Part shown: one piece after another, positions 63,886 to 64,000 of the stretch
Numbering within the stretch: the stretch's first letter is position 1
Layout of the letters: each line of letters opens with the position of its first letter
Source of the DNA: Bacillota bacterium
GTDB lineage: Bacteria; Bacillota; Clostridia; Lachnospirales; Lachnospiraceae
Assembly: GCA_023407575.1 (NCBI GenBank)
Contig: JAEYLX010000034.1
Span: 53,669-117,668 of the forward strand
Direction of reading: 5' to 3'
Length of the DNA: 64,000 nucleotides
Notes under the pieces: generated by a model
Seen by the model: only the letters and a program-made list of their open reading frames with translations
Databases searched by the model: none
What the model was told of the DNA's origin: nothing
Program-made: the position numbers and the translations under genes

Positions 63886-64000
63886 GGTCAAGCCCTCGAC
63901 CTATTAGTAACAATCAGCTGCATGTGTTACCACACTTCCACCTTTGTCCTATCTACCTTGTCGTCTTCAAGGGGTCTTACTAGCTTATGCTATGGGATAT
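63886..64000 (-). rRNA. 23S rRNA, 3' end (cut by window edge)
   Basis: Minus-strand sequence ends in ACTAATAGGTCGAGGGCTTG, the conserved 3' end of bacterial 23S rRNA, and the preceding bases match the last helices. The rest lies outside the window. Confidence 0.93.

Overview
The window reads as chromosomal DNA of a low-GC anaerobic Firmicute, most like a plant-polymer-degrading Lachnospiraceae (Lachnoclostridium/Clostridium phytofermentans type). The case rests on AT-rich codons, strong AGGAGG ribosome sites, many intrinsic terminators, PTS, LacI-controlled starch uptake, a glycine T-box, YtaF, AraC-GGDEF and sorting-signal proteins. This assignment is inference. Starts were trimmed to the best ribosome binding site, so several differ from the longest ORF.

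Layout. 1-10.8 kb: a PadR/HAAS pair, a chemoreceptor, a secreted 5'-nucleotidase-like phosphoesterase, an aldo-keto reductase, a secreted beta-lactamase-fold hydrolase, an acetyltransferase and a leaderless, probably self-regulated ArsR-SRPBCC gene. 10.8-19.7 kb: a self-contained mannitol-type PTS locus (EI, HPr, polyol-phosphate dehydrogenase, 1-phosphofructokinase-like kinase, IIA, MtlR, MtlA) with two similar candidate MtlR operators. 19.7-23.5 kb: membrane proteins (Lgt, YtaF, DUF4190-like) and unknowns. 23.5-30.4 kb: a starch/maltodextrin operon (CBM26 surface protein, MalEFG, GH13, LacI) with LacI operators. 30.6-43 kb: an NRAMP transporter, a secreted beta-propeller/LRR protein, AraC-GGDEF, YolD/DinB-type polymerase behind tandem 88-bp promoter-bearing repeats, a split PnuC with NadR (nicotinamide riboside salvage), a C39-like peptidase and GNAT proteins.

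42-46 kb holds two tRNA synthetase genes with different attenuators: glyS has a T-box with specifier GGC, while argS has an 18-residue leader peptide with RRRFRRR followed by competing hairpins and a terminator. 46-56.8 kb carries a MerR/Fpg-like/DUF3795 unit, an AraC regulator fused to a degenerate GyrB-type ATPase fold, a PadR/amidohydrolase pair, a GH25 lysozyme with FN3 domains, DegV and a broken flavodoxin gene.

57-63.7 kb is the standout: a minimal nitrogenase-like operon (cysteine synthase, NifB-like, NifK-like, NifD-like, NifX-like, NifH-like) directly after tRNA-Cys. Both large subunits keep three P-cluster-type cysteines. The NifD-like subunit keeps a cofactor-type cysteine but appears to lack the two histidines of dinitrogenases and has an extra four-cysteine N-terminal motif. 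I infer a non-N2-fixing reductase, perhaps for sulfur scavenging. The window ends with tRNA-Asn and the 3' end of a 23S rRNA gene, both on the minus strand.
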